DNA of 64,000 bases from Marvinbryantia formatexigens DSM 14469 (lineage in GTDB: Bacteria > Bacillota > Clostridia > Lachnospirales > Lachnospiraceae). Below, one piece after another: positions 62,318-64,000 of the stretch. Positions within the stretch are counted from its first letter, which is position 1; each line of letters begins with the position of its first letter. A model generated the notes under the pieces. The model was not told the origin of the DNA, ran no database searches, and worked only from the letters and a program-made list of their open reading frames with translations. Location: NCBI RefSeq assembly GCF_025148285.1, contig NZ_CP102268.1, positions 2,831,001 to 2,895,000 of the forward strand, read 5' to 3'. The position numbers were made by a program, and so were the translations under genes.

Positions 62318-64000
62318 ATGTATTGTCATAATTGTGGGAAAGAGATAGAAAACGGCGTAAAGCATTGTCCGCACTGTGGAGCGCAGCAGATGGCGGTTCA
62401 GAATGATGCGTCGTCCGCACAGAGCAGCGGAAGCGGGAAAAACAGCGGAAAAAAGAAGCCGGTGGGGCTGATTGCAGCGGTTGCCATTGTTGCGGTCGTC
62501 CTTGTGGTGGCGTTTGTGATGCTCACCGGGAAGCGGACGCTGCATGTGGAGGATTATGTGGGACTGCGGGTGGAAGGACTGAGCACGGAGGGCACGGCGG
62601 CGGTTTCCTTTGATACAGACATGCTGCTGGCGCATATCGGTGAGAAAAAGACGCTGACAGAGCGGGAAAAAGAAGAGATTGAGGCGCTGATTGCCGGAGC
62701 CATGAAGGACTTTTCCCTCTCAAAGAGCAGCCAGCTTGCAAATGGGGACGAAGTGACCATTACGAGCAATCTGGACCAAAAGCTTTTAAATGATTATAAG
62801 ATTTCACTGAAAAACGGTTCCGTCGTGGCGACGGTGGAAGGGCTTACCGAGATACAGGAAATCCATCTGAATGATTATATGAAGCTGGAATTTTCCGGCT
62901 TCGACGGGGACGGCTATGCTTACATAGATATGGATTATGAGAAGCTGCGAAGCGATGTGGAGGCACAGGTGCGCGCGCTGGCAGAGCCGCAGGAGGCGGA
63001 AAAATTCATTTCCGAAGAAATGGATAAATATCTGTATTCTCTTTTTCTGGTTACCAATCCAAGCGAAGGACTGAAAAACGGGGATGAGGCGACGGCTTCC
63101 ATCAGTATGGATTATACGGAAATCAGCGAGTACGGCATCCGCTTTACCTGGGAGAACATAACGGAGACGGCGGAAGGTCTGCTGCCGACGTATACGGTTG
63201 CCCTGACGGACTATCTGGATTGTGCATTTTCCGGCTATGACGGCGCCGGATATGCGGACATAACCCTGGATACAGAAAAGCTGGCAGCCGATTTGCAGGC
63301 GGCGTTTGAGGAGGAAGGACGCGGCGTCTACGGCGCGCTGCAGGAAGATACGGATATGGCGGCGGACATTGCCAATGCCGCAGACATTATCCGCAGCAGC
63401 TGGCGCAGCAATTTTACCACGGCGGCGGATAAGGAGTCGGCGCTGGTAAACGGCGATACGGTAACAGTGGACTGCACATATGAGCAGGATACGCTTTATA
63501 TTTATCAGATTGGCGTATATCTGGAGGGAGGCACGAAGGAATTTACCGCAGAAAATCTGGAGGAACCGCAGGAGGTAGACCTGGCGGAGGCGCTGACGGT
63601 GAATTTCTCCGGAATCTGCCCGAATGTATGCGCGGAGCTGACGATTGATTACGACCAGCCATATGTGTCGCTGACCTCGCTGTGGGATATGAACAGCAGA
63701 GAGTGGATTCTGGCGAAGGACGGCGATGTTTACGAGGGAGAAATCACATATGATGAGCAGGAAATGCTGGAGAACGGCTACCGTGTGACAAACAGCTCCT
63801 ACAGCTATACGATTTCCGGGCTGAATACCTATGAGCTCACGGCGCAGTCGCTGGAGGATGAGACGGTCGCTGCGCTGTCATCGGAGCTGGAAGAGCAGGT
63901 GAGGACAGAAATTATCCGTTCCTCGGAGGGGATTCTGGATTATACCGGCGACAGATGGCTTATCTGGAATGAAAGCAGGATGGCGCTGGATTCCTTTAAA
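62318..64000 (+). CDS. Zinc-ribbon membrane protein with repeated extracellular domains, 3' end outside window
   Basis: The frame is open to the last base (561 codons visible). The start is MYCHNCGKEI with a zinc ribbon (Cys3, Cys6, Cys17, Cys20; HCPHCGAQ), then a Ser/Gly/Lys linker, one membrane helix (about 48-70) and an extracellular part. This part shows repeated units of about 100 residues: VEGLSTEGTAAVSFDTD, LEFSGFDGDGYAYIDMDYEKL and CAFSGYDGAGYADITLDTEKL, each followed by NGDxxTxxxxY-like strands. Such zinc-ribbon surface proteins are common in Clostridia, with unknown function. The ATG follows AGAGGGAGGAAGG 43 bp after the preceding gene, so the two may be co-transcribed. Confidence 0.85.
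   Translation, partial: MYCHNCGKEIENGVKHCPHCGAQQMAVQNDASSAQSSGSGKNSGKKKPVGLIAAVAIVAVVLVVAFVMLTGKRTLHVEDYVGLRVEGLSTEGTAAVSFDTDMLLAHIGEKKTLTEREKEEIEALIAGAMKDFSLSKSSQLANGDEVTITSNLDQKLLNDYKISLKNGSVVATVEGLTEIQEIHLNDYMKLEFSGFDGDGYAYIDMDYEKLRSDVEAQVRALAEPQEAEKFISEEMDKYLYSLFLVTNPSEGLKNGDEATASISMDYTEISEYGIRFTWENITETAEGLLPTYTVALTDYLDCAFSGYDGAGYADITLDTEKLAADLQAAFEEEGRGVYGALQEDTDMAADIANAADIIRSSWRSNFTTAADKESALVNGDTVTVDCTYEQDTLYIYQIGVYLEGGTKEFTAENLEEPQEVDLAEALTVNFSGICPNVCAELTIDYDQPYVSLTSLWDMNSREWILAKDGDVYEGEITYDEQEMLENGYRVTNSSYSYTISGLNTYELTAQSLEDETVAALSSELEEQVRTEIIRSSEGILDYTGDRWLIWNESRMALDSFK

Overview
The window looks like chromosome from a Gram-positive, anaerobic Clostridia-type bacterium, most likely a gut Lachnospiraceae. 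This rests on family content: fusA-tuf order, AzlCD, a DUF5685-DnaJ-DnaK cluster, BlaI/M56 regulators, BmrCD-like ABC pairs, IS1634 and IS110 elements, many strong GGAGG-type ribosome sites and TTG/GTG starts. No rRNA, tRNA or CRISPR array was recognised. All coordinates, motifs and repeats were read by eye; no database search was run.

Region 1 (1-2978) is the translation-factor locus: the 3' four fifths of fusA (EF-G), then tuf (EF-Tu). Region 2 (about 2979-15156) is an AT-rich defence island wedged against the 3' end of tuf. Its far end carries a 50-bp near-copy of the tuf 3' end, so the island is bracketed by tuf-derived direct repeats. It holds a one-strand cassette: vsr, two tandem Sau3AI/MutH-like endonucleases, a C5-cytosine methyltransferase, and a DSR2-sized SIR2 gene. 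Two insertion sequences entered it. An IS1634-family element upstream of vsr is flanked by a 111-bp target duplication that copied the cassette promoter. An IS110-family element splits the SIR2 gene, which also carries a -1 frameshift at an A8 run. Removing the IS and restoring one base gives a 1008-codon frame.

Region 3 (15.2-31 kb) holds a two-component system, a fused HMA/TauE-like/cupredoxin membrane protein, two acetyltransferases, a lone FakA-middle-domain-like protein, a TipA-type MerR regulator, a GIY-YIG/DUF2075 helicase with a MazG-like pyrophosphohydrolase (candidate second defence unit), a zinc alcohol dehydrogenase, a self-regulated DUF2975-like/HTH/lipoprotein operon, an RNA methyltransferase, azlCD and an L25/Ctc protein.

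Region 4 (31-48.5 kb) has an asparagine-synthase-like protein lacking its glutaminase cysteine, a HAD phosphatase, a CGGC protein, a FliB-like methylase, a DUF5685-DnaJ-DnaK chaperone operon, a five-gene peptide/nickel-type ABC importer with a histidine-rich ATPase tail, a decayed GH3 glycosidase behind a 26-bp minisatellite, a LysR regulator and a MATE exporter.

Region 5 (48.6-60 kb) is a sensor-regulated export or immunity locus. An M56 (BlaR1-like) protease and BlaI repressor share a 77-bp promoter/operator block with a secreted 152-residue protein. That protein is followed by two anchored proteins, three integral membrane proteins and an ABC ATPase, and then by a heterodimeric ABC exporter. 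Region 6 (60-64 kb) has a Uma2 nuclease-like protein, a secreted two-repeat protein and a zinc-ribbon membrane protein that runs off the end.
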